Part shown: in pieces, positions 33,801-42,439 of the stretch
Layout of the letters: every line of letters begins with the position of its first letter
How positions within the stretch are numbered: position 1 is the first letter of the stretch
From: Chrysaora quinquecirrha
Taxonomy: Eukaryota; Cnidaria; Scyphozoa; Semaeostomeae; Pelagiidae
Direction of reading: 5' to 3'
DNA: 64,000 nucleotides
Assembly (NCBI GenBank): GCA_014526335.1
Contig: JACTAT010000010.1
Coordinates: 4,550,282-4,614,281, forward strand
Program-made: the position numbers and the translations under genes
Notes under the pieces: generated by a model
What the model saw: only the letters and a program-made list of their open reading frames with translations
The model's database searches: none
What the model was told of the DNA's origin: nothing

Positions 33801-34255
33801 GCCAGGTCCCTGACATGATCAGCACTTAATCTGTCTCTGTCAATAGTATCCACTGAGAGGACAAAAAGACACGCAGATGATGGGTCTGTGGTATAATAAC
33901 CACTCCGTTTGATGGCCTTCAAAATATTCAAATAAACCGACGACTTGATTCTCGATTTTCCATCCATTTGGGTCACGAAAACTTTAAAGCCATTAACACA
34001 AGCATCAAAATCAAAACAACTCTTCATACGACATTGAATCTGTGTGCTGCTCAGTTTCTCTGGCTCTCCAAACCTTAACCCATCATCGTTCTGTATTGAT
34101 AATTCGGTATTTAGCAAGAGGGTTGAATTCACATTTTCGTGCGTCGATATTTGAACGACCAGAAAACAAGTTAGAAGAAGAAGTAGAAGGAATATTAAAC
34201 CGACAAATAATGATTTCCATTCTTTTCGTTGATATAATCTTTTTTTTGCTTGCAT
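27837..34255 (-). CDS. EXT1: Exostosin-1 glycosyltransferase, with frame breaks
   Basis: EXT1 is a Golgi type II glycosyltransferase that, with EXT2, polymerises heparan sulfate. Minus-strand exons: 33369-34255, 32330-32650, 31394-31645, 30058-30153, 29055-29220 and 27837-28227 (TAG). It opens MQAKKR, as vertebrate EXT1 does, then a membrane anchor ([18 protein letters not shown]). GT47-domain blocks: [88 protein letters not shown] and [16 protein letters not shown]64-domain blocks: [29 protein letters not shown] and [19 protein letters not shown]. Four one-base deletions break the frame: at about 33649-33654, 33586-33589, 33423-33427 and 32577. Adding one base at each site restores both conservation and exon phase. 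Between the exons at 30058-30153 and 29055-29220 the expected segment with the LDEDTVL-like DXD motif is not found, and direct joining would be out of phase. Otherwise about 704 codons, against 746 in human. Confidence 0.93.
28441..28865. mobile_element. ACCTCGTCCCCAGG-type MITE in EXT1 intron
   Basis: A ~420-bp segment homologous, in opposite orientation, to 58945-59370: shared words include GTGAAACTCCGCTGTCCATATTCGACCAT, ATGTATAAAAACC, CTACATCTTGTTTTGATGCCTAGGC and TGGCAGATTTT. Its ends (AACCTTGTCCCCAGG; GGTCCTTGAGATGAGG) are more eroded than in the other copy. Confidence 0.75.
28866..29054. other. EXT1 intron remainder
   Basis: Short AT-rich intron sequence between the MITE and the exon at 29055-29220. 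Nothing else recognised. Confidence 0.4.
29221..30057. other. EXT1 intron where an exon is expected
   Basis: Read on both strands. It holds a small family A MITE end fragment (about 29468-29500, AATGTTTGACCGTTTGGCCA then GGGCTTTAA), a G run near 29870, and unassigned sequence. I found no coding segment for the conserved EXT1 block that should lie here. Confidence 0.6.
30200..31340. repeat. Degenerate AAGATTAGCC-type minisatellite
   Basis: Tandemly related words AACTTAAGATTAGC, CCCTAACATTAGCC and TACCCGTAGATAAGCC repeat through 30200-30780, then AAGATTAGCC / ACCCTAAGATTAG through 31015-31330, with a unique stretch between. The unit is about 18-20 bp with higher-order combinations of ~60 bp. 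CCCTAA words resemble vertebrate-type telomere repeats but occur at irregular spacing. Within an EXT1 intron. Confidence 0.8.
31960..32155. repeat. ~71-bp tandem repeat, three copies
   Basis: Each unit has GGGACCTTGAGACC, TGGGACCTTGAGAACTTTA, GGACAATTAAGTTTAAGCAT and CTCGGAC. In the EXT1 intron upstream of exon 31394-31645. Confidence 0.85.
32790..32945 (+). repeat. Interspersed repeat, partner of 4840-4990
   Basis: Shares CCAGGTGCAAATTTTCAC, ACCTAGCGATTT, GAGCCTTCAAAGTTC and AGTGAAACTTTTCACCCC with the RPL7-intron copy. In EXT1 intron 1. Confidence 0.6.
32965..33252. mobile_element. Foldback MITE (ACAAGTCGGCCCACT termini)
   Basis: Left CAAACAAGTCGGCCCACTAC; right AGTGGGCTGACTTGTCTAG, an inverted copy. 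Inner GTTAACCTACCATGTG / CATGGGCCAACTTG words and repeated GGGCCAACTTG(G) units support a foldback. In EXT1 intron 1. Confidence 0.7.
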
Positions 34256-34497
34256 TTAATAAGTGTAGGGCTCATCTGGCGAATGTGTCGCTGCATGAGT
34301 TTGTGTGGCCTAAAATTACTACCCTCACTGCTCGAAGTTCCTTCTGAATGGAGGTGAAGGTGAAGTGAAGTCGAAGTTGAAGAAGATACTTCTTGTAAAA
34401 AGGTCACGATTTCAATTCACTTCAATTCAGTAAGATGATTAATTCAATTCAATAGAGTCAATAGAGGTTTTCGAAAAAAGTGCGGAAACAAGGGAGC
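34256..34497. other. EXT1 5' flank
   Basis: Upstream of the EXT1 start. Contains GAAG/GTGAA-rich low complexity (34350-34390) and TTCAATTCA repeats. No TATA box or other clear promoter element was recognised. Confidence 0.35.
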
Positions 34498-34540
34498 AAT
34501 CAATAAATGAACAATTTAAGTACCTACTCGCCACAATTCA

Positions 34541-35690
34541 AGTGATTTGTGGTACTTGTCAGTACTTTTTGGTACTTTGTGGTACTTTGTGGTACTTCTC
34601 GGTACTTTATGGTACTTGTCCGTACTTTGTGGTACCCCTCAGTACTTTGTGCTACTTCTTGCTACTTGAGGGTACTTCTCGTTTCTTTATGGTGATTGTC
34701 AGTACTTTATGGTACTCGCCAGTACATTGTGGTACTTATCGGTACATTGTGGTACTCGTCTGTACTTTGTGGTACTTCTCAATACTTTGTGGTACTTTTC
34801 AGTACTTGTTATCCCTATTGGTACTTCTCAATACTTTGTGGTACTTCTCCGTACTATGTAGCTCTTCTCTGTCCTTTGTGGTACTTCTCGGTACTTTGTT
34901 GTCTTTTCTTCTCGGTACTTCATGGTACTTGTCAGTACTTTGTGGTACTTGTCAGTACTTTCCGGTACTTGTCAGTACTTTGTGGTACTTGCCAGTACTT
35001 TCTGGTACTTGTCAGTACTTTGTGGTACTTGTCAGTACTTTCTGGTACTTGACAGTACTTTTTGGTACTTGTCGGTACTTCATGGTACTTGTCAGTACTT
35101 TCTGGTACTTGACAGTACTTTGTGGTACTTGTCAGTACTTTCTGGTACTTGTCAGTACTTTGTGGTACTTGTCAGTACTTTGTGGTACTTGTCAGTACTT
35201 TGTGGTACTTGTCAGTACTTTGTGGTACTTGTCAGTACTTTGTGGTACTTGTCAGTACTTTGTGGTACTTCTCAGTACTTTGTGGTACTTTTCAGTACTT
35301 TGTGGTACTTGTCGGTACTTTATGGTACTTCTCAGTACTTTATGGTACTCGTCAATGCTTTGTGGAGCTGGTCAGTACTTTATGGTACCTGTTGGTACTT
35401 TTTGGTACTTTTTGCTACTTGAGGGTACTTCTCGGTATTTTATGGTACTTGTCGGTACTTTATGGTACTCGTCAGTACTTTGTGGTACTTGTCAGTACTT
35501 TCTGGTACTTGACAGTACTTTTTGGTACTTGTCGGTACTTCATGGCACTTGTCAGTACTTGTTGGTACTTCTCAGTACATTGTGGTACTTGTTGGTACTT
35601 TTATGGTACTCGTCGGTACTTTGTGGTACTTCTCAGTACTTTGTGGTACTCATCAGCACTTTGTGGTGCTTCTACCGTAGTATACTTAAT
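34541..35690 (+). repeat. 20-bp minisatellite GTACTTTGTGGTACTTGTCA
   Basis: About 55 copies of a 20-base unit, core TTTGTGGTACTTGTCAGTAC, itself two related 10-mers. The most regular block is 34920-35300. Because 20 is not a multiple of three and the unit lacks stops in all three frames, it creates overlapping open frames (up to 431 codons, rich in Tyr, Leu, Val and Cys). No gene signals accompany them. Confidence 0.95.
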
Positions 35691-36389
35691 TACATTGTAT
35701 GCACCATAAACGCAGCCATATTTGTATATGCACAAGGTACATCTATATACTCAATTTTGGTCTTGCTGGTCTTATTTTGTCATTTGGATAGTCAATGTGC
35801 GTCAACACTCTACAAAACTAGTTACCTAACGCCCTAACGAGTAATATTGTAGAATCGAAAGATAGACATGTATCCGACTTGGAGAAGACTTATAACTGTG
35901 TTGCTGGTCTTATTTTGTCATTTTCATTTCAATGTGCGTCAATTAATTAGATACAGTAGATACGCGTTTCTTTTACTTGAAATAGCAACCTTAATCTACT
36001 ATAGAGATAGAAGCCAAATAGTACCAAAACATATTTATTGCAAATGAAATGATATACTAGTCATTAATTTGCTTTAAACATTTTACCTGTTAACATACTT
36101 AATTAAGTCATGTCTCAACAGTTATAAACCAGAAAGACAAAAGCGACTAAAGAGCCAAACAGTACCAAAAATCTCTATTCTACAAGTGACGTACTAGTCT
36201 TAAATTTGCTTTCAATATTTTACCTGTTAACATACTTGATAAGGTTATGTCTCAACAGAAATAAACCAGAAAGACAAAAAAATATTGAACAAGCTCAGCA
36301 AGTACCAAAACGTGTCTATAAGGAATGGGATATTGTCTTTTTTCACGTTCAATAGTATACCTGCTAAGTACTGTGGTAGTATCCTTAAG

Positions 36390-36790
36390 CATCATAAAGT
36401 TGGACATATGCCTATATGTACTAAATACAGCTATATACTCAATATACAGCTGTATACCGAAGTATACTTAAATACATTGTATGCACCATAAACGCAGCCA
36501 TATGCGTATATGCACAAGGTACATCTATATACTCAATGCAGAGCTGTATACCGGAGTATACTTATATACATTGTATGCACCATAAACGCAGCCATATGCG
36601 TCTATGCACAAGGTTCACATATAGGCCTACTCAATATACAGCTGTATACCGAAGTATACTTAAATACATTGTATGCACCATAAACGCAGCCATATGCGTA
36701 TATGCGCAAGGTCCATCTATATTCTCAGTGTACAGCTGTATACTGTAGTATACTTAAATATATTGTATGCAATGATAAGTCTCAGGTGTT
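36390..36790. repeat. ~115-bp TATAC-rich tandem block, copy 1
   Basis: Three to four units containing CAGCTGTATACCGAAGTATA, CATTGTATGCACCATAAACG, CAGCCATATGCGTATATGCA and AAGGTACATCTATATACTCA. A single unit edge also precedes at 35670-35760. The same block recurs at 39490-39895. Confidence 0.85.
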
Positions 36791-36884
36791 CTGAACGCAT
36801 GCGCAATTAGTACATTACCGTACTCATCAGATTCGATGGAAAGTAATCTGTGACATCAATGAGTTGCTTTTACACAATTGATTC

Positions 36885-37216
36885 GCGTGTCATGAGTTGG
36901 AAGTGAAAGCATTAGGGGTATCCAAGCGTAAGCATATGGCCTGGGGACCGGATATTCCCTCCCCCCGGAGGCTGGTGGAAGACTCATGGGAGAATAGCGA
37001 TTTCCTGTAATGGGAACCACCGTAAGATGCGACGCCTCAGCCACATTGTCTCGGCATTGTGGATGCAAGTGGGGAGCATTCATCTCAGCACTGGGTCAGA
37101 TGTTTTGGCACATACCACGTACCACGCATGTCTCTGACCTTTCTATTGTTAAAGTTGGAGCGGTTTTTAAGTTCGGTTGTTAGTCGTTAGCGATAACTAG
37201 GACTCGTGTAATAAGT
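36885..37216. other. GC-rich block plus family B end, copy 1
   Basis: 36885-37135 is much richer in GC than its surroundings (GGGGACCGGATATTCCCTCC, CCCCGGAGGCTGG) and is present again, nearly unchanged, at 39988-40238. 37171-37216 carries GTTAGCGATAACTAGGACTC then GTGTAATAAGTCTAG, a family B MITE end. The GC-rich block is unassigned. Confidence 0.6.
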
Positions 37217-37539
37217 CTAGGGGTTCACATTTTCAGCAAAATAAACGACAAATGCCTATTTTCGGGTTGAAATCGCTAAACCAACCAATCAGAATGCTTT
37301 TCTCGGAATACTGTTCTCTGATTGGTACGCCTATTTTTTGAGCGAAAACATGTCCAGGTCTTTGAGCATACCTCTATATACAGATATATACCTATATACA
37401 CCTTACTCATCATATACATCAATATGCCAGCATGCACCGTATCTACGCTTTATACAACTATATAGATCATTTACATCAACAGAAATCAGATAATCAATAA
37501 ATGAACAATTTAAGTACCTACTCACCACAATTCAAGTGA

Positions 37540-38790
37540 TTTGTGGTACTTGTCAGTACTTTGTGGTACTTTGTGGTACTTTGTGGTACTTCTCGGTACT
37601 TTATGGTACTTGTCCGTACTTTGTGGTACCCCTCAGTACTTTGTGCTAGTTCTTGCTACTTGAGGGTACTTCTCGTTTCTTTATGGTGATTGTCAGTACT
37701 TTATGGTACTCGTTAGTACATTGTGGTACTTGTCGGTACATTGTGGTACTCGTCTGTACTTTGTGGTACTTCTCAATACTTTGTGGTACTTTTCAGTACT
37801 TGTTGAGGGGGGCTTTGGTGGGTATCAAAACCCGAAAACCCGGAAGAAAATTAGGACAAACCCGAAAACCCGGATGACCAAAGTTTCGACAACTGGTTTT
37901 AGAAGTTTACACATTGACATCCTTTGTCAGGTTGAAAACCCGAAAACCCGCACATTTTTACTACATACCCGAAACCCGGGCTAGAAAAATGGCAAATCCC
38001 GTTGCCCGTTAAATATGGTTGACCCGAAAACCCGCACGATTTTTTGGAAAAACCCGAAAACCCGAGGCCGAAATCGGCCAAATCCGCAACCCGTGACATC
38101 CCAAAACCCCCCTCTTTGTTGGTACTTCTCAATACTTTGTGGTACTTCTCCGTACTATGTAGCTCTTCTCTGTGCTTTGTGGTACTTCTCGGTACTTTGT
38201 TGTCTTTTCTCGGTACTTCATGGTACTTGTCAGTACTTTGTGGTACTTGCCAGTACTTTGTGGTACTTGTCAGTACTTTCTGGTACTTGACAGTACTTTT
38301 TGGTACTTGTCGGTACTTCATGGTACTTGTCAGTGCTTTGTGGTACTTCTCAGTACTTTGTGGAACTTCTCAGTAGTTTGTGGTACTCGTCAGTACTTTG
38401 TGGTACTTCTCCGTACTTTATGGTACTTCTCAGTACTTGTTGGTACTTCTCAGTACTTTGTGGTACTTTTCAGTACTTTATGGTACTTCAGTCTTTATGG
38501 TACTTCATGGTACTTCAGTACTTTGTGGTACTTGTTGGTATGGTACTTCTCAGTACTTTATGGGTCAGTGCTGGGTCAGTACTTTATGGTACCTGTTGGT
38601 ACTTTTGCTACTTTTGCTACTTGAGGGTACTTCTCGGTATTTTATGGTACTTGTCAGTACTTTATGGTACTCGTCAGTACATTGTGGTACTTGTTGGTAC
38701 TTTTATGGTACTCGTCGGTACTTTGTGGTACTTCTCAGTACTTTGTGGTACTCATCAGCACTTTGTGGTGCTTCTACCGTAGTATACTTA
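37540..38790 (+). repeat. 20-bp minisatellite, copy 2, interrupted
   Basis: Same 20-base unit as at 34541-35690, interrupted by the inserted element at 37805-38114 and with a disordered segment (38480-38580) where units are cut or fused (GGTACTTCAGTCTTTATGGT). Confidence 0.93.
37805..38114. mobile_element. 310-bp insertion with CCCGAAAACCCG interior
   Basis: Ends GAGGGGGGCTTTGG and CCAAAACCCCCCTC are inverted copies; TTGTT stands on both sides (37800-37804 and 38116-38120), a likely target duplication. Inside are at least seven CCCGAAAACCCG or close variants in direct orientation. Absent from duplication copy 1, so it inserted after the duplication or was lost from copy 1. Confidence 0.85.
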
Positions 38791-39489
38791 ATTACATTGT
38801 ATGCACCATAAACGCAGCCATATTTGTATATGCACAAGGTACATCTATATACTCAATTTTGGTCTTGCTGGTCTTATTTTGTCATTTGGATAGTCAATGT
38901 GCGTCAACACTCTACAAAACTAGTTACCTAACGCCCTAACGAGTAATATTTTAGAATCGAAAGATAGACATGTATCCGACTTGGAGAAGACTTATAACTG
39001 TGTTGCTGGTCTTATTTTGTCATTTTCATTTCAATGTGCGTCAATTAATTAGATACAGTAGATACGCGTTTTTTTTACTTGAAATAGCAACCTTAATCTA
39101 CTATAGAGGTAGAAGCCAAATAGTACCAAAACATATTTATTGCAAATGAAATGATATACTAGTCATTAATTTGCTTTAAACATTTTACCTGTTAACATAC
39201 TTAATTAAGTCATGTCTCAACAGTTATAAACCAGAAAGACAAAAGCGACTAAAGAGCCAAACAGTACCAAAATCTCTATATTCTACAAGTGACGTACTAG
39301 TCTTAAATTTGCTTTCAATATTTTACCTGTTAACATACTTGATAAGGTTATGTCTCAACAGAAATAAACCAGAAAGACAAAAAAATATTGAACAAGCTCA
39401 GCAAGTACCAAAACGTGTCTATAAGGAATGAGATATTGTCTTTTTTCACGTTCAATAGTATACCTGCTAAGTACTGTGGTAGTATCCTT

Positions 39490-39895
39490 AAGCATCATAA
39501 AGTTGGACATATGCCTATATGTACTAAATACAGCTATATACTCAATATACAGCTGTATACCGAAGTATACTTAAATACATTGTATGCACCATAAACGCAG
39601 CCATATGCGTATATGCACAAGGTACATCTATATACTCAATGTAGAGCTGTATACCGGAGTATACTTATATACATTGTATGCACCATAAACGCAGCCATAT
39701 GCGTCTATGCACAAGGTTCATATATAGGCCTACTCAATGTACAGCTGTATACCGAAGTATACTTAAATACATTGTATGCACCATAAACGCAGCCATATGC
39801 GTATATGCGCAAGGTCCATCTATATTCTCAGTGTACAGCTGTATACTGTAGTATACTTAAATATATTGTATGCAATGATAAGTCTCAGGTGTTCT
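39490..39895. repeat. ~115-bp TATAC-rich tandem block, copy 2
   Basis: Counterpart of 36390-36790 with the same units in the same order. Confidence 0.85.
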
Positions 39896-39987
39896 GAACG
39901 CATGCGCAATTAGTACATTACCGTACTCGTCAGATTCGATGGAAAGTAATCTGTGACATCAATGAGTTGCTTTTACACAATTGATTC

Positions 39988-40319
39988 GCGTGTCATGAGT
40001 TGGAAGTGAAAGCATTAGGGGTATCCAAGCGTAAGCATATGGCCTGGGGACCGGATATTCCCTCCCCCCGGAGGCTGGCGGAAGACTCATGGGAGAATAG
40101 CGATTTCCTGTAATGGGAACCACCGTAAGATGCGACGCCTCAGCCACATTGTCTCGGCATTGTGGATGCAAGTGGGGAGCATTCATCTCAGCACCGGGTC
40201 AGATGTTTTGGCACATACCACGTACCACGCATGTCTCTGACCTTTCTATTGTTAAAGTTGGAGCGGTTTTAAGTTCGGTTGTTAGCCGTTAGCGATAACT
40301 AGGACTCGTGTAATAAGTC
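39988..40319. other. GC-rich block plus family B end, copy 2
   Basis: Counterpart of 36885-37216. The same 75-codon minus-strand frame (MNAPHLHPQ...) is preserved in both copies, which reflects recent duplication, not selection. Confidence 0.6.
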
Positions 40320-40465
40320 TAGGGGTTCACATTTTCAGCAAAATAAACGACAAATGCCTATTTTCGGGTTGAAATCGCTAAACCAACCAATCAGAATGCT
40401 TTTCTCGGAATACTGTTCTCTGATTGGTACGCCTATTTTTTGAGCGAAAACATGTCCAGGTCTTT

Positions 40466-40915
40466 GAGCATACCTCTATATACAGATATATACCTATATA
40501 CACCTTACTCATCATATACATCAATATGCCAGCATGCACCGTATCTACGCTATATACAACTATATACTCTATATACCTCTATATACAGATATATACCTAT
40601 ATACACCTTACTCATCATATAAATCAATATGCCAGCATGCTCCGTATCTACGCTATATGTATATACGCTATATACAACTATATACTCTATATACCTCTAT
40701 ATACAGATATATACCTATATACACATAATCCGAAATATATATCCATATGCAAGCATGCACCGTACATACGCTATATACAGCTATATACTCTATATACCTC
40801 TGTATACAGGTATATACCTATATACACCTTACTCATCATATACATCCATGTGCAGGCATGCACCATATATGCACTATATACAGCTAGATACAGCTTAATA
40901 TATCAGGTATGTTGC
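40466..40915. repeat. ~120-bp CTATATAC tandem array
   Basis: About four units of ATACCTCTATATACAGATAT, ATACACCTTACTCATCATAT, ATCAATATGCCAGCATGCAC and CGTATCTACGCTATATACAA. Duplication copy 1 has only one such unit (about 37372-37466), so the array expanded in copy 2 only, or contracted in copy 1. Confidence 0.85.
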
Positions 40916-40939
40916 TATGTATAGCTAGTTATATGCAGG

Positions 40940-41748
40940 AAACGTAATGTCCTGACCGTTGCAGATGTATATACTTACGTTGATATCTGCTCAGGACATT
41001 ATGTGTTGTCTTATACGAAGTACTCGCCGGAGCTGGCGTTCGAAAGATCGGCCCACGAAATCAAAGAATTTTTCAATTTCGAAAGCAAAAACGAAAGGCG
41101 AAAATATCAGGAGCAAAGCCAAGCGATGGTGGCAGATCGATCGAGCTCGAACGCGAGCTGTAAGGGGGGCAAAAGACCGCACTACCTGCCTGCTGATCTG
41201 TGCGTTTGAGGATGACTGCCTGTGGTACTGTAAAAGCTCCCAATTTGACAAAAGTCGGTGATTTTCCGATTTCAAATTTACAAAAATCAGGAATCAGGCA
41301 CTCGAAGACAGCAGAGGCGGACTGGTAGCGAATCTCAAGGGTTGCAATTTCCAGTCAAAGGGGCCTGTTTTCACTATAGCAATTTGTTTTGTTAGTTGCT
41401 TCTAGCAAGCTCCTGTGCAAAAAAAAAGCTATCGCTAAAAAATCAATTCAAGGCAAGGGCTACTGTTCATGTTAATACTTCTTTTCTTATTTGGGATATT
41501 TCGATGGCAAAATCGTCTCCCTTTTATACATATGTTCGCATTTCTATATTTTCTTGCTTCCTTATTTTTGTGCACATAAGCTGATTATCTTTTTATTTTT
41601 ACTTCTTTCTAATTATCTGCATTGAGGAACAACTTCTGTCATTTCCAACTGTTCTCAGACTGAGCGAAACCAATCCAAATCTCTTCGAAATCTCGAGAAA
41701 TCGAAGAGATTTGCTCAAGAAACAACAGAAACAGTTTGTTAAAGACCC
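40940..41748. other. Intergenic with unassigned open frames
   Basis: A plus-strand frame at about 41000-41209 reads LSYTKYSPELAFERSAHEIK and continues to a stop after PADLCV; an overlapping frame is Arg-rich. I recognise no family. The higher GC and codon-like composition of 41000-41210 stand out against AT-rich flanks. Could be a decayed gene or transposon fragment. Confidence 0.3.
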
Positions 41749-42158
41749 TACACACTTTTTTTTTATAAGAATACCTTATTTTTTGCCGAGCCTCGATTAT
41801 TCTTAAGCTTATTCGATTTTGAGCCTGAAAATATTCTTAAATTATTCTTAATCATCAATGTTGTAAATTGGCTTCATATAGCAATTTCCACTTTAGAACA
41901 GAAATTCTCATGGTGCCATAGATGGATGGCTGACATTAATAAAAAGAGTTACTGTATCAAAGAGTCAGACAGGATGTATGCATTTCAAAACAAATCCAGT
42001 AGCCTGACAATCACACTTATTGTACAGTGTAAAAAAGAAATAAAAATGATCCTCGTCAAGCTTGAGCCTCAGATTATTCTTAAATAATTCTTAAATTTCA
42101 GCAATTTTGAGCCTGAATATTCTTATAAACTGTATTCTTATAAAAAAAAAAGTGTGTA
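41749..42158. mobile_element. TA-flanked MITE family T, second copy
   Basis: TA|CACACTTTTTTTTTATAAGA at the left and TCTTATAAAAAAAAAAGTGTG|TA at the right. The interior repeats ATTCTTAAATTATTCTTAA and GAGCCTGAA(A)ATATTCTTA near both ends. Ends 282 bases before the UBR5 start codon, so it lies in the probable promoter region. Confidence 0.88.
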
Positions 42159-42439
42159 TATAGCAAGAAGGCCCGGGTTGCAATCTCAACCTAGCATCCC
42201 TGCCAGTCCGCTCCTTGAAGACAGTCATTGCCAAATGTACAGAGACTTTGTACCCCCCTGAATATAAGTTTTGCCTTAAAGGTGGGAGCAACGAGCACAT
42301 GCGTCAATACATTTTCCGTTACGGTTATTGTCCATGGCCTAGGAGAGAAGCGACGCAGGGGAGGACAGGACAGGCGACAGACAATCGTTGTCGATGAAAG
42401 ATTGTAACGTCGAAGCATTGCCATTCCACATCATTTTAA
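42159..42439 (+). promoter_or_regulatory. UBR5 5' leader / promoter region
   Basis: Between the MITE and the UBR5 start codon. Locally richer in GC (GGGGAGGACAGGACAGGCGA). No TATA box seen. GGCCCGGGTTGCAATCTCAA at 42171 resembles a degenerate tRNA-type B box and may be a SINE remnant. Confidence 0.35.

Larger units (their letters stand above)
34498..37466. repeat. Segmental duplication, copy 1
   Basis: Begins AATCAATAAATGAACAATTT and ends in TACGCTTTATACAACTATAT. The order of blocks is 20-bp minisatellite, unique ~600 bp, TATAC-rich tandem block, GC-rich block and GATTGGTACGCC block. Copy 2 (37492-40569) repeats all of them in the same order with few differences. Long open frames inside are by-products of the repeats. 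Confidence 0.92.
37492..40569. repeat. Segmental duplication, copy 2
   Basis: Direct repeat of 34498-37466, offset 2994 at the left end and 3103 at the right end. The change in offset comes from a 310-bp insertion at 37805-38114 and a minisatellite shorter by about ten units. Outside the minisatellite I counted only occasional substitutions, so the duplication is recent. Confidence 0.92.

Noticed and set aside
27837..34255. EXT1 as a processed or decayed pseudogene
   Set aside because: Introns are present, splice sites are intact, and lesions are only single-base deletions with no substitution stops. Sequence error is more likely, but not proven.
34542..35837. 431-codon open frame rich in Leu, Val, Tyr and Cys
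   Set aside because: It follows exactly from a 20-bp minisatellite without stop codons; sister frames are open too. No domain or splice pattern.
40424..40924. 166-codon Tyr/Ile-rich open frame
   Set aside because: Product of the CTATATAC tandem array.
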